Assembly (NCBI GenBank): GCA_036346395.1
Contig: CM070615.1
Coordinates: 20,765,282-20,829,281, forward strand
Origin: Hsuehochloa calcarea
Taxonomy: Eukaryota > Streptophyta > Magnoliopsida > Poales > Poaceae
Length of the DNA stretch: 64,000 nucleotides
Direction: 5' to 3'
Position 1 is the stretch's first letter, and each line of letters opens with the position of its first letter. A program made the translations under genes and the position numbers. A model generated the notes under the pieces. That model made no database searches. It was not told the DNA's origin and worked only from the letters and a program-made list of their open reading frames with translations. This document shows positions 22,964 to 35,197 of the stretch, in pieces.

Positions 22964-25354
22964 TGTAACACCCCAGCCCAACACTGAGCCTAGAATGCCA
23001 CCACACTACTCTCTAAACTAATAATTATTGACACACTATAAAATTTTGGCAAGAAAACATCAATAGACATATCCACAATTATGAATCAAGCAATAGTAAA
23101 TAAGCAAGGGGAAATATATTCAAGTAAACAATCCAGGATAGCACCAACTACTGAATCCAAATCATTGAAATAAATAATCTAGTCCAAAATGTGACCTAAT
23201 CTTTATTCAGCCTCTAACATGTCCAAGAGTAACCCAACATTGAATGAAAAGGTTCTTATGGCAAATGATCATGTGATTGAAGTATGGGTCTAATCCATGT
23301 GCTCTACTCGCTCTCAGTCACGGCGTTCTCGAAGATCACCTAAAGACAACAAAAGAGAAAGGGTGAGTCCACGACTCAGCAAACACATCAATATACAACG
23401 AACAATAATAAATCAACAGTAATCAATAACTTCATTATCATCACATGCACTTCTATTAATATTCTCATGCTATTAACTTCTCTTTGTTTCACCCCCATTC
23501 ATCTCGTTTATGAATGCAACTCTAATCTACATGTCCACATGCACTTCTTTCGCGTATACCGGTATAGCATGAGTGAATGCTCGCGACAACATTCACTCTC
23601 AAGCCCGTTCCTCCACAAGGATCGGGGACCTCCTCCACTCCCGTGGAGTTGTGATCATTCATGATCACCTGCTCATATGCAAAGATGCTTATGTATGAAA
23701 ATGCAAATTCCATCATATACATCATACCTAACTTTTCATCATGATTATCAACAAAGATATAACCGTACCATTCCATCGTTTGCAATTAAATACAATAAAA
23801 GCACAACAATAATGGTAATAGAAGGTAAAGAAAACAGTGATCAATCATTGATCGCTGTCTACCATGCACTTGCCTTTACTAGATGCGACACACGATTTGG
23901 CTAGAAGATGGCAACAAGCACGACGCCTCTCCTATATTAAATACACAAACTTCAATACAAGCTACAGCAACAAGAATAGCAATCAATATACTTCGCTCCT
24001 ACCCGTCCCCAAATATACCACGTTACTCCGGTACCGAATAGTTACCCATTGCTGTCCTGTTACTAAAAAGAGCGTAACTTTTGACTCAAAAGTCCAATCA
24101 CAACAAACCAACCCATTCTGGATTCTTCATAAAATTCTCCAAATTTTCTTAGATTACAAAGTCTTCTAATTAAATCATCTAACCCTCCGTTTCCAGCCCA
24201 GAAAACCGATCTGTCCGCTTCGGAACAGCAGGTCTTACTAAATTCATAACTTTTGTTTTACTCAACCAAAATTCGATTTCTTAGATTCTACAGAACCCTC
24301 AGACAGTTATCTACATCTTTCATGTAGATCAAAAACTCTAATTAGTCTATTTACTATTTTTAATCCGCAGTCTACCAAAACAGCGCAGAAAGACGACAAC
24401 CACAATGACAGCAGCCTTCCGAAAATCATAACTCGAATTCTACTTGTCCGATCGACATGATAAAATATGCTATAGAAAGATATCGAAATTATCTACAATT
24501 AACTAGTAGATGAGATTTCCAAAATTCGTCATTAAGGTATCCGAATAAATCGTTCAACAGAACAGCAGGCTAACGAACTCATTAATCGGCCTCTCTATTA
24601 TAAATTCTGAAACCCCTGCAATAAATCTCGATTCTAATCACTAACTAAATCAGCAAAACAAAGAGAATACAAGATCACATATCGCTACCCACAAGAAATC
24701 AGGTCTCTACTTCTTTTCTCCTAGTCTTCTCCTTCTCTTCCCTACTGCTAATGTCACATAAACACATACAATGTAGCCATGCCAATCTAATTATCTTCCG
24801 AAGCTAACCAAGGTTCATATGAAGACAAAATTGACGGCAGTGTCAGCAAATCAGTAATCAAAGCCAAAAGAGACGAGCGGCAAAAGAAAACCTCCACACG
24901 ACGACGTTGCAGCAGCAGCACTCGGCCGATCACGCGCATGCGGCGCGTCAAGAAATCCAAGAAGAAGATTTCGGCCGATCACGCGCATGCGGCGTCGCGT
25001 CAAGGAAATCCAAAGCGAAGCGAAGACTCGGCAGCGCGTCGCAAAGACACGCCCGGCGGGTGGTGTCGATTGCTCCTGGCGGCGGCACAAGGGAAATTGC
25101 TCCCGAGCGAGCATTGCGCGTCGCCAAGGTTGGCGGCTCCCTGGCGGCGCACGGAGAAAACAAACGCGTGCTGCTAGGGTTTGGTTTATGAGTTTCTGGA
25201 ATCCACTTTTCCCACATTTCTTTTATATCTCGCACCGTCTAGACCCTCCGAAAATTCAGAAATATTCTATTTTTATGTACTTAATTTATTTAATTACGCA
25301 CAAGCCCTTAAAGACGTTATTATTATTTATTTATTTATTTTTCAGAGTATTACA
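22964..25354 (-). repeat. E3 3' LTR
   Basis: The LTR is 2391 bp and nearly identical to 30401-32794. The main difference is in a GC-rich block (about 24890-25130 versus 32330-32570), where repeated 'gccgatcacgcgcatgcggc' units vary in number and spacing. Confidence 0.92.
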
Positions 25355-25367
25355 TTCTACCCCCCTT
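25355..25367 (-). promoter_or_regulatory. E3 polypurine tract
   Basis: The minus strand reads AAGGGGGGTAGAA directly before the 3' LTR TGTAATAC. Confidence 0.75.
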
Positions 25368-25429
25368 AACAGAATTCGACCCCGAATTCTACTCGCCGTT
25401 CTACTCAAAGAAAAACTATACTGCTGAAA

Positions 25430-26640
25430 TTAAACAATAAAATAACACGTACCCGACGTGAACAACTCCGGGTAATGCTCGCGCATGCGAGACTCCAACT
25501 CCCAAGTCGCTTCTCTCTCGGACTGATGCGTCCACAGCACCTTGGCGTATACCAACGTCTTGTGCCTCGGCCTCGCTCAGACCTCTCGAATCTGTGCCGG
25601 ACGCGACTCAACCGTGAGGTCTTGCTCAATAGTCACCGCTCTAATGAAATCTTATGTTCGGGTCTCTCAAAACTTTCGGCATCGAGGCGTGAAACACATT
25701 AGAACCCCACGCATGGACTCGGGAAGGTCCAGGCGGTGAGGCTAACTTCCCAATTCTTGCAATAGCAGGAGCGGTCCAGCGTACCTCGGGCTAAGCTTCC
25801 CTTTGGTGCCGAACAAGAACAATACCTTTAGTGGGAGACACTCTCAAGAGCACTGGTCACCCACCTCAAACTCCAAGTCACGCCTCCTCAAATCGGCATA
25901 ACTTTTACATGCGCTCGAGCTACTAACGATTACGCCTCACCATGGCCACACGCTCAACGGTCTTGAATCGGTCGGACCCAAAATTGCCTTCTCTCCAAGC
26001 GCATCCCAACAAAGTGGCGATCGCACTTCCGCCCATAGAGAACCTCGAATGGCGCGGCTCTATCTTGGAATGATAACTATTATTATAAGCAAACTCGCAA
26101 GTGGCAATTGGTCCTCCCAACTACCCTTCCAAGACAAAGCGCACGATCGCGACATGTCCTCCAAAGTTTGAATAGTATGCTCATTTGCCCATCATGCATG
26201 GGTGAAGCAGTACTCGGCGGGTCTGTGCCCAATGCACTCTGCAGACTCTCCCGAACTTGGAGACAAACTTGGCGTCCACTGTCGAAGCGATGGTCTTTGG
26301 CACACCATGCGTCTTACTATTTCACGCACATAAATAGGAGCTAGATCACTCATTGAATTTGTCGTGCGAATAGGAATGAAGTCTGCAGACTTGCTAAATC
26401 GATCCACCACTACCCAAATCGCATCCTTCCTCGCGCGAGCAGTAACGCCACCACAAAGTCCATAGAGATATCATCCCACGGCCATTTGGGAACCTCCAAA
26501 GGTCGCAACAACCTGCGGGGCGCTTGTGCTCGGCTTTCACTGGCGACAAACACCACAAGAAGCCACATAATTAGCAATGTCCACCTTCATTCTTTTCCAC
26601 CAAAAATTACATTTGAGATCTCGATACATCTTAGTCTCAC
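25430..26640 (-). pseudogene. E3 integrase with chromodomain-like tail
   Basis: The core begins near 26600 with an HHCC-like region ('CNFWWKRMKVDIANYV', 'CGVCR') and continues with 'WVVVDRFSKSADFIPI' (26340-26420). A partly garbled core follows, with 'CEFAYNNSYHSKI' near 26060-26100. The carboxyl region near 25700-25830 has the 'GKLSPRYAGP' (GPY/F-like) motif. The tail at about 25450-25620 has 'LTVESRPAQIREV' and 'KTLVYAKVLWTHQSEREATW', a chromodomain-like end typical of chromovirus integrases. Several indels break the frame. Confidence 0.83.
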
Positions 26641-26731
26641 GGGATGAGCGATTATGCAGTACGATGTGCCTCCCTCAAGATATCATCTTTGACCTCCGCC
26701 TTTTGCGGTACACAAAGACGACCTTTAAACC

Positions 26732-27265
26732 TCAAAGCACCAGAATCGTCCATGCGAAAATCACCCTCTTTGCCCTCATCCAGACGCTTCCTAACCTCCT
26801 GTAATAACCGGTCACTCTGTTGTGCTTCCGCACTTTACGATGCAGAATAGCCGACTCAAGAATCAACTGTGTCTCAACATGTGTCGTGCCCGCATAACAA
26901 TAAGATATTCCCATGCGATCAAAATCCGCAATAAGGCAATCTATAGTAGCGGGAGTCGCCTTACGACTCAGAGTATCTGCAACAACATTGGCCTTGCCTG
27001 GATGATACTGAATATTAAGATCATAATCCTTGATCAACTCCAACCACCTCCTTTGCCTCAAATTCAGATCCTTCTGAGTGTAGATATACTTGAGACTCTT
27101 GTGATCTGTGAAAATATCACAAGGCTCGCCGTATAGATAATGCCTCCAAATCTTGAGAGCAAAGACAACTGTGGCCAACTCCAAATAATGAGTGGGATAA
27201 TTCTGCTCGTGCTTCTTTAACTGCCTCGACGCATAAGCAATCACCTTACCGTCTTGCATAAGCAC
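26732..27265 (-). pseudogene. E3 RNase H
   Basis: A long clean segment shows 'GKVIAYASRQLKKHEQNYPT', the catalytic Glu region 'LELATVVFALKIWRHYLYG', 'IFTDHKSLKYI' and 'YHPGKANVVADTLSRK', all standard Ty3/gypsy RNase H and tether motifs in the correct order. It is separated by a frame change from the RT at 27400. Confidence 0.87.
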
Positions 27266-27399
27266 ACAACCAAGACCGACTCGAGGCGATCGAAAAGATC
27301 AGAACCGCTTCCGGCTCGGGAAGAGTGAGAATAGGAGAGGTCACCAACTTTGTCCTTCAAAATCGTAAATAGCGCCACACTCATCGATCCACCGGAATC

Positions 27400-28534
27400 T
27401 CACACCTTTTGAGTAAGCCGAGACATCGGTTTGGCGATGATAGAGAAATCCTGCACAAAACGCCGATAATAACCAGCCAATCCCAAGAAACTCCTCACCT
27501 CCTTCACATTAGTCGGCTTCTTCCAATCCACCACTGTGGAGACCTTGCTAGGATCAACAGCAATGCCCTGAGGGTTAATCACATGACCCAGAAAACCCAC
27601 TTCTGAAATCCAGAACTCACACTTCTTCAACTTAGCATAGAACTTGTGCTCTCTCAAAGTATCTAAAACCAACCTCAAATGACGTTCATGATCCTCATTG
27701 GTCTTGGAATAGATAAGAATATCATCAATAAACACCACCACGAAATCATCTAGATACTCGTGCAACATGTTGTTCATGGTCTCCATAAAAATGGCAGGTG
27801 CATTAGTCAATCCAAAGGACATAACTTTATACTCATAATGCCCATACAGTGGAGAAAGCGGTCTTCTCTACATCTCGCTCACGCACACGGATTTGATTAT
27901 ACCGATCGAGATCGATCTTGGAGAATACTTGAGCTCCATTCAACCGATCAAACAAGTCCTCAATGCGGGGCAATGGATATTTGTTCTTGATTGTGACTGC
28001 ATTAAGCGCACGATAATCAATACACATGCGCCAACTCCCATCCTTCTTCTCTATGAATAGAACAGGAGCTCCCCACGGCGATACACTACACCTGATCAAA
28101 CCTTTAGCCAACAAATCATCCAATTGCTTCTTCAACTCGTCACGAAGCGGACGTGCTAATCGATATGGAACATCGAGATGGGGCGAGTACCGGAACAAGA
28201 TCAATGCGAAACTCCACATCTCGCGCGTGGCAAGCCCTAAGCTCGGTAGGAACACATCTGGGTAATCACTAACCACTGGAATCTCCTCAATCTGCGAAGC
28301 CACGCTCGGTTTCTCGGCAAGAGCTAAAAGAAGCCCAGTTTTCACTGCACGCCCGACAGAACGATCCGACCAACATCGAAAGAGAGCGCGGGCGCACTCC
28401 TGAAAGGTCAACGTCTCCCAGGCGGGTCTGCGCATGAGACTGTTCTCTGAAAACGAGGATATCACGGCTCGATAAGAGTGCAACCAATCCATACCCAAGA
28501 TAACGTCGAGCGGCTCCATTTGAATAACTATCAA
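27400..28534 (-). pseudogene. E3 protease end and reverse transcriptase
   Basis: 28250-28534 has 'LDVILGMDWLHSYRAVI', the conserved end of the plant gypsy aspartic protease, followed by a partly scrambled linker and 'VVSDYPDVF'. RT fingers include 'LIRCSVSPWGAPVLF' and 'KKDGSWRMCIDYRALN'. The palm continues in a second frame (27400-27822) with 'MSFGLTNAPAIF' and the catalytic FIDD at 27721-27732. The thumb and connection end with 'SFLGLAGYYRRFVQDFS'. One frame change near 27825 and local damage around 28400 are the main defects. Confidence 0.88.
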
Positions 28535-29104
28535 GTTCGCCGTGAACTTCTCTCCATCAATGACAATAGAACACCCGGGACAAGCAGAGAGCTAGCAATA
28601 ATACCCCGGAGAACTAACCAACACCGATTGAAATCCATCAGCATACTCAAGTTCGCTCTCTAGCAAGCGCCGTCGAGACAAGCGAAAAGGTAGCCCCGAA
28701 TCAAAAGGACTAAAGCATCAAGCGAATCCACAAGCAAAGTACTGTCACCACGTCGGGGCGACCCGCAACTCTGCGATAGGCATGGCGTACACTCGAGTGG
28801 CGCCATGGCGAAAGAAGACGACGGCGGGCGGCGAGCCCCGACAATCTGCGTGGCGGTGCGGTGTAATGCGGTCGTGCAACTGAAGCGGTGCGAAGGTGGC
28901 GGTGCCGATAGTACCCTCTTGGGCGCCCAAGGCGAAGGAAATGGCGTGTTGGAGGAGCGATCATCATCTGGAAAGATCCTCGGCGGGACCCATCAAGAAG
29001 AAGATGGCACAGCTTCCACTTGATCACGCTAAGCGGGGTTACGGCGACACACCGCTCCTTGTGACCCGGTCGACCACACCGCAGCGGCAATCACCCGTCC
29101 AAGA

Positions 29105-29143
29105 GCACTCGGCGGCCAGGTGTCCATCACCACACTTAAAGCA
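29105..29143 (-). pseudogene. E3 gag zinc knuckle
   Basis: A CFKCGDGHLAAEC knuckle has the normal Cys-His-Cys order but one residue fewer between the second Cys and His than the CX2CX4HX4C rule. It is frame-separated from the main gag. A single codon-scale deletion could explain it. Confidence 0.7.
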
Positions 29144-29217
29144 AAGCATGCCCCGCTACAGGGACGGGACGAAGAGCCGAGTACTGCAAAGGACGAGGCG
29201 CCAAGAAGAAAACGGCC

Positions 29218-30119
29218 TCATTGCTTAGACTTGAAGGATGCGGTCCTCCTTGAATTTCTTGAAAGGTGTTGAGCATGACCCACTTCCCTCACTAGAGCTC
29301 CTCTTGTGGTCACCACGAAGCAACCACCCACCACGAGGCTTGCGCCCCTTTGTGAGTGCATCTCCAACTCCATGCCCCTAGCTTGCTCCACAACAGAGCT
29401 GTAGTCACGGAGTGGAGTAGCTCCCAACACATGTCGGTACTCAGAATTGAGACCCCGACGGAACCTCTTGGCTTTCTGAAGATCATCGTTCGCTACTGAA
29501 GGGACAAAGCGAACCAAGTTGTTGAACTCAAGCATCATACTCAAGCAATAGACCTCTTCCCCGAGCAAAGGTCGTCAAGGCAACCTCCATCTTCTCAACA
29601 AGCGAGTAGGGGTAGAACTTTCCCTTGAACGATCAACAAAGTCCTCCCAAGTGGTCGCCCTTGAGTGGCGGTCCTCGAAGACAACACGCCCTCCCACCAA
29701 ATATCCGCTTGCCCTTTCAGCTGAAAGGCTACAAAACGGACCCTCTGATGTGAGGACATCTCTAAAGCTCCAAACTGCCTCTCCATGTAGCGCAACCAGT
29801 CCGCTGCCTGGACCGGTGTACCCGACCCGTCAAACGGATCCAACCTCAACCCCATCCACTCTCGAAGTGACATCCGCGCCTCAGGAACCGGTGGATGAAC
29901 GACAGGAGCAACAACAGATGCCGCAACGAGGCTGCGCGCGCGTTGACGAAGAGCACGAATCTCTCCCACCAACTCTCTCAGCAAAGCGGGGGTCTCATCC
30001 TGGACCACGACCGGAGGCGGGTCAACAGCAACCCCTCGACTCGACTCATCTCGCTCTGAGGGTGGCTCCACGGAACCTCGCCCGCGCCCGGCCTCCACGA
30101 TCAGCGCCACCACGACCAC
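29218..30119 (-). pseudogene. E3 gag
   Basis: 29595-30119 is one open segment, with 'LRLDPFDGSGTPVQAADWLRYMERQF' read in parts and 'ADIWWEGVL' as gag core motifs. 29218-29568, in another frame, continues the capsid domain with 'VRFVPSVANDDLQKAKRFRRGL' in parts. It lies about 270 bases downstream of the primer site, so the leader is short. The proline- and charge-rich amino end is usual for plant gypsy gag. Confidence 0.83.
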
Positions 30120-30386
30120 GTCCTCTACCCCTCGGCATAGCTATCAACCACAATCAACAATACACAATGAGTTCAAAGGTCAAAATAAAATCATGCATCA
30201 ATAAACAACATAACGGAAGCGTAAAACTATATTCGTACCTCTCTCTAACCTACTGTGCACTAGTGTGTCAAATTTTAGGTTAGTTGACCATTAGCAAATT
30301 TTTAGTTGATTTACTAAAACTAAAATAAATTTTAACAATTTTAGTTTGCCTATGTTGTTAATCTATTCACCACGGACCTAAAGCCC

Positions 30387-30398
30387 GCTCTGATACCA
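30387..30398 (-). promoter_or_regulatory. E3 primer binding site
   Basis: The minus strand reads TGGTATCAGAGC, a perfect plant tRNA-iMet match, two bases from the 5' LTR. Confidence 0.88.
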
Positions 30399-30400
30399 AC

Positions 30401-32794
30401 TGTAACACCCCAGCCCAACACTGAGCCTAGAATGCCACCACACTACTCTCTAAACTAATAATTATTGACACACTATAAAATTTTGGCAAGAAAACATCAA
30501 TAGACATATCCACAATTATGAATCAAGCAATAGTAAATAAGCAAGGGGAAATATATTCAAGTAAACAATCCAGGATAGCACCAACTACTGAATCCAAATC
30601 ATTGAAATAAATAATCTAGTCCAAAATGTGACCTAATCTTTATTCAGCCTCTAACATGTCCAAGAGTAACCCAACATTGAATGAAAAGGTTCTTATGGTA
30701 AATGATCATGTGATTGAAGTATGGGTCTAATCCATGTGCTCTACTCGCTCTCAGTCACGGCGTTCTCGAAGATCACCTAAAGACAACAAAAGAGCAAGGG
30801 TGAGTCCACGACTCAAAGAAACACATCAATATACAACGAACAATAATAAATCAACAAGAATCAATAACTTCATTATCATCACATGCACTTCTATTAATAT
30901 TCTCATGCTATTAACTTCTCTTTGTTTCACCCCCATTCATCTCGTTTATGAATGCAACTCTAATCTACATGTCCACATGCACTTCTTTCGCGTATACCGG
31001 TATAGCATGAGTGAATGCTCGCGACAACATTCACTCTCAAGCCCGTTCCTCCACAAGGATCGGGGACCTCCTCCACTCCCGTGGAGTTGTGATCATTCAT
31101 GATCACCTGCTCATATGCAAAGATGCTTATGTATGAAAATGCAAATTCCATCATATACATCATACCTAACTTTTCATCATGATTATCAACAAAGATATAA
31201 CCATACCATTCCATCGTTTGCAATTAAATACAATAAAAGCACAACAATAATGGTAATAGAAGGTAAAGAAAACAGTGATCAATCATTGATCGCTGTCTAC
31301 CATGCACTTGCCTTTACTAGATGCGTCGCACGATTTGGCTAGAAGATGGCAACAAGCACGACGCCTCTCCTATATTAAATACACAAACATCAATACAAGC
31401 TACAGCAACAAGAATAGCAATCAATATACTTCGCTCCTACCCGTCCCCAAATATACCACGTTACTCCGGTACCGAATAGTTACCCATTGCTGTCCTGTTA
31501 CTAAAAAGAGCGTAACTTTTGACTCAAAAGTCCAATCACAACAAACCACCCCATTCTGGATTCTTCATAAAATTCTCCATATTTTCTTAGATTACAAAGT
31601 CTTCTAATTAAATCATCTAACCCTCCGTTTCCAGCCCAGAAAACCGATCTGTCCGCTTCGGAACAGCAGGTCTTACTAAATTCATAACTTTTGTTTTACT
31701 CAACCAAAATTCGATTTCTTAGATTCTACAGAACCCTTAGACAGTTATCTACATCTTTCATGTAGATCAAAAACTCTAATTAGTATATTTACTATTTTTA
31801 TTCCGCAGTCTACCAAAACAGCGCCGAAAGACGACAACCACAATGACAGCAGCCTTCCGAAAATCATAACTCGAATTCTACTTGTCCGATCGACATGATA
31901 AAATATGCTATAGAAAGATATCAAAATTATCTACAATTAACTAGTAGATGAGATTTCCAAAATTCGTCATTAAGGTATCCGAATAAATCGTTCAACAGAA
32001 CAGCAGGCTAACGGACTCATTAATCGGCCTCTCTATTATAAATTCTGAAACCCCTGCAATAAATCTCGATTCTAATCACTAACTAAATCAGCAAAACAAA
32101 GAGAATACAAGATCACATATCACTACCCACAAGAAATCAAGTCTCTACTTCTTTTCTCCTAGTCTTCTCCTTCTCTTCCCTACTGCTAATGTCACATAAA
32201 CACATACAATGTAGCCATGCCAATCTAATTATCTTCCGAAGCTAACCAAGGTTCATATGAAGACAAAATTGACGGCAGTGTCAGCAAATCAGTAATCAAA
32301 GCCAAAAGAGACGAGCGGCAAAAGAAAACCTCCACGCGACGCTGACGTTGCAGCAGCAGCACTCGGCCGATCACGCGCATGCGGCCGCATCAAGGAAATC
32401 GATGAGCGAAGACTTCGGCCGATCACGCGCATGCGGCGCGTCAGGAAATCCAAAGAAGAAGAAGAAGACTCGGCGCGTCCGCGACACGCCCGGCCGGCTG
32501 GTGTCGACTGCTCCCTGGCGGCGGCACAAGGGAAATTGCTCCCGAACGAACGACTGCGCGTCGCCAAGGTTGGCGGCTCCCTGGCGGCGCACGGAGAAAA
32601 CAAACGCGTGCTGCTAGGGTTTGGTTTATGAGTTTCTGGAATCCACTTTTCCCACATTTCTTTTATATCTCGCACCGTCTAGACCCTCCGAAAATTCAGA
32701 AATATTCTATTTTTATGTACTTAATTTATTTAATTACGCACAAGCCCTTAAAGACGTTATTATTTTTTATTTATTTATTTTTCAGAGTATTACA
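30401..32794 (-). repeat. E3 5' LTR
   Basis: The LTR is 2394 bp, ends TTACA on the plus strand next to AAGCA, and is nearly identical to 22964-25354. Confidence 0.92.
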
Positions 32795-32799
32795 AAGCA

Positions 32800-34394
32800 A
32801 GTAGAGAAGTCAAGAAGATAATTGATTTGCAATCATTAGCGAATCAACTACCTGACCACTTTAGTAATTTGAAGAGCGTGACCAAGTCGTATGTGCTTGA
32901 ATGCAATGCATCGGAGAGGGTTGAAATACCAAAGAAAATTGAAGGTATCATTAATCCCGTCCAGAGGCCTCAGAATAAAAGGATGAGAACTCCGACCCCT
33001 CGAATCCCAAGTAACCGGGGACGCCTGGCAAAAAGGATAAGAAGGACTTGAGACAGTCGATCACTGAAGTTCCACAGAACTAGAAGGGGACCCAGTTTAG
33101 ACCTGGCACCAGTATGGAACCTTCGGTAAAAGGCATACATGATTTTAATATTCCCATGGAGGGAGACATCAACATAGATGTGTGCACACACATCGGCGCT
33201 AAAAAAATAAAAGGACTTACCCCCACAATTGGAAGCAGCGGTGAGCAAGTAAAAACATTAGAAGTATCGCCCCATGAAGAAATAGCTATAAATTATGTGA
33301 CCACGGGAGAATCTATGAATAGGACATCCACCAATGTAAGAAAATTACCACAATCATCGATCTTGATCCAGAGCCTGTATCGCTCGCTGAATGTAAGAAA
33401 ATATCTGACTGAGAAGATTGGAAGAAGGCAATGGAAGCAGAATTATTATCTCTGAATAAAATAGATGTGTTTGGGCTCGTAAGCCACACGTCTCCCCATG
33501 TGCACCCCGTAGGGCATAAGTGTGTATTTGTTCGAAAGAGAAATGAAAACAATGAAGTCGTAAGACATAGAGCAAGGTTTGCACAAGGTTTCACTCAACG
33601 ACCAGGAGACGATTATGAAGAAACTTATTTCCCGGTCATGGGAGGAACTACCTTTAGATATCTAATCTCAATGGCAGTAAACTTGAATTTAGAAATAAAA
33701 TTGATGGATGTGGTAGCTGCATACCTTTTTGGAAACTTTGTATTTAGATATTTATATGAAGGTACCTGAAGTTATCCCTGTCATGAACAACTCAGAAAGT
33801 CACTCTACGGACTGAAGCAATTAGACAGAATGTGGTATAATTGCTTAAGCGACTTTCTATGTAAGAAAGGCTACACAAACAATGAGGATTGTCCCCGTGT
33901 TTTTATACGACGATCCTATGATGGATTTTGTATAATCTCAGTGTATGTGGATGATATGAATATCATCAGGACCCTGGAAGATATTAAGAAAGAAAGCTCT
34001 TACCTGGAGTGAGAATTCGAAATGAAAGATTTGGGTAAAACAAAATATTGTCTAGGCTTGCAGCTTGAGCATGCCTCTGAAGGGATTTTAGTATACCAGT
34101 CAACCTACACTTAGAAGGTGTTAGAAAGGTTTGGTTTTGAAGAAGAGGGGGAGGAAATACTGGGACCAGAATTCCCGTACTTGAGTATAGTAGGAGCACT
34201 CATGTATCTAGCAAACTATACTAGGCCAGGCATTGCATTTGCCGTGAACCTAATAGCAAGGTATAGTGCAGAACCTAACAAAAGGCATTGGTAGGGAATA
34301 AATGATATCTTCCGATACCTCCAAGAAAGCAAAGATCTTGGTCTGTTCTACAGAAAGAATCAGGACTTAACTTTGACTAGCTATGCGGATGCTG
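32800..34394 (+). pseudogene. Copia A, piece 3: reverse transcriptase and RNase H start
   Basis: The piece starts with post-integrase linker ('KIIDLQSLANQLPDHFSNLK'). The RT at 33431-33769 has 'KHCVFVRKRNENNEV'-like and 'RFAQGFTQRPGDDYEETYFP' copia motifs. 33830-34012 carries the catalytic YVDD (33944-33955). Later RT and connection segments ('EMKDLGKTKYCLGLQLEH', 'PEFPYLSIVGALMYLANY') reach RNase H and stop at 'SYADA' at about 34394. An LTR of another gypsy element begins there, so the remaining RNase H and the 3' LTR of copia A are absent. Stops and shifts are frequent. Confidence 0.85.
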
Positions 34395-35197
34395 TGATGA
34401 ACCTCAGAGGTCCTTATTTGTTGGCCCGATCTTTCGATGAGAACAATAAGTTCGGTAGTCGTCGCTCAACTATCACGATCCTGGCTACGAACACGCATGG
34501 CTCAAAACCACGCAATCGCTGAACTGATTGACAAGTTGTTATCAACCGTGCACGAATACCCAGATGACCTGACCACGAAGATCGATTACTGCATACACCG
34601 AAGAAACACGCAAAAACAAGATAAAACAATCTGAAATTACAAATAGGAATTGAAATATTGAATTGAATTGGGATTTTGAATAAGGATCTTAATTGGGTGG
34701 TCTAGTCGACACACGCAAAAGATACAAGTTGCAACGAAGGCAAGCTAAACATAAACAAAATCCAAGAAAAATAGAGGGGGCGCGTCCTCCTTAAACAGGG
34801 GATGAGGAGCCACAAATCTAAAAGAAATAGCAGGGTAGGACTAAATTTGTGGGTTACTGTTCATGTAAACAGTAACCGTGCCCCAGGTGGGCTGCCGACA
34901 TATGGGCCAAGTTGAGTATGATTACAAAGCCCAATTTGGTCTAAAAAGGAGATATGACATCTTCTTTTGATGATTGAAGTCAGTCCAGAAGGAATTTGGA
35001 GGTCACGCCAGATCCGTTGGAAAGAGGACGAAATAAGCTTTCCATCAAGTACTCGTGAACCTCCAACGGACTCCGTATGTCAAAGTTATGCCAGTTTAAG
35101 TTGGTGCTGTCAGCCTGATTCCGGAGGCCGAACTGGATTCCAAAACGGGTCCAGCTCGAACTGCTTGCTTGTTTTGGACCAAAAGTTGATGAGAACA
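34395..35197 (-). repeat. E1-family LTR, minus orientation
   Basis: It starts TGATGAACC like the E1 LTRs and ends CA at 35197. On the minus strand it begins TGTTCTC and lacks about 190 bp of coding 5' sequence present in the plus copy at 35198. It shares 'cgagtacttgatgga' and 'gtgtcgactagacca' blocks with that neighbour. The neighbour's TATATAAGGAGG is altered here to TGTTTAAGGAGG. Confidence 0.8.

Larger units (their letters stand above)
22964..32794 (-). mobile_element. E3: complete Ty3/gypsy chromovirus-like element
   Basis: E3 is 9831 bp with LTRs 22964-25354 and 30401-32794 (TGTAACACCCC...TTACA on the plus strand) and TSD AAGCA at 22959-22963 and 32795-32799. It reads right to left: primer site 30387-30398, gag 30119-29218, knuckle 29105-29143, protease/RT 28534-27400, RNase H 27265-26732, integrase, and a chromodomain-like end near 25450-25600. 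Its LTRs are almost identical, indicating recent insertion, but pol has several frame changes. It shares LTR, primer and polypurine flanks with E2 and is the closest coding relative in the window. Confidence 0.93.

Noticed and set aside
23467..24169. Frames repeated at 30900-31607
   Set aside because: They fall inside the two E3 LTRs and are repeated only because the LTRs are.
24851..25427. Several overlapping frames at the E3 LTR edge, repeated near 32289-32675
   Set aside because: They are LTR sequence duplicated in both copies; composition explains the open frames.
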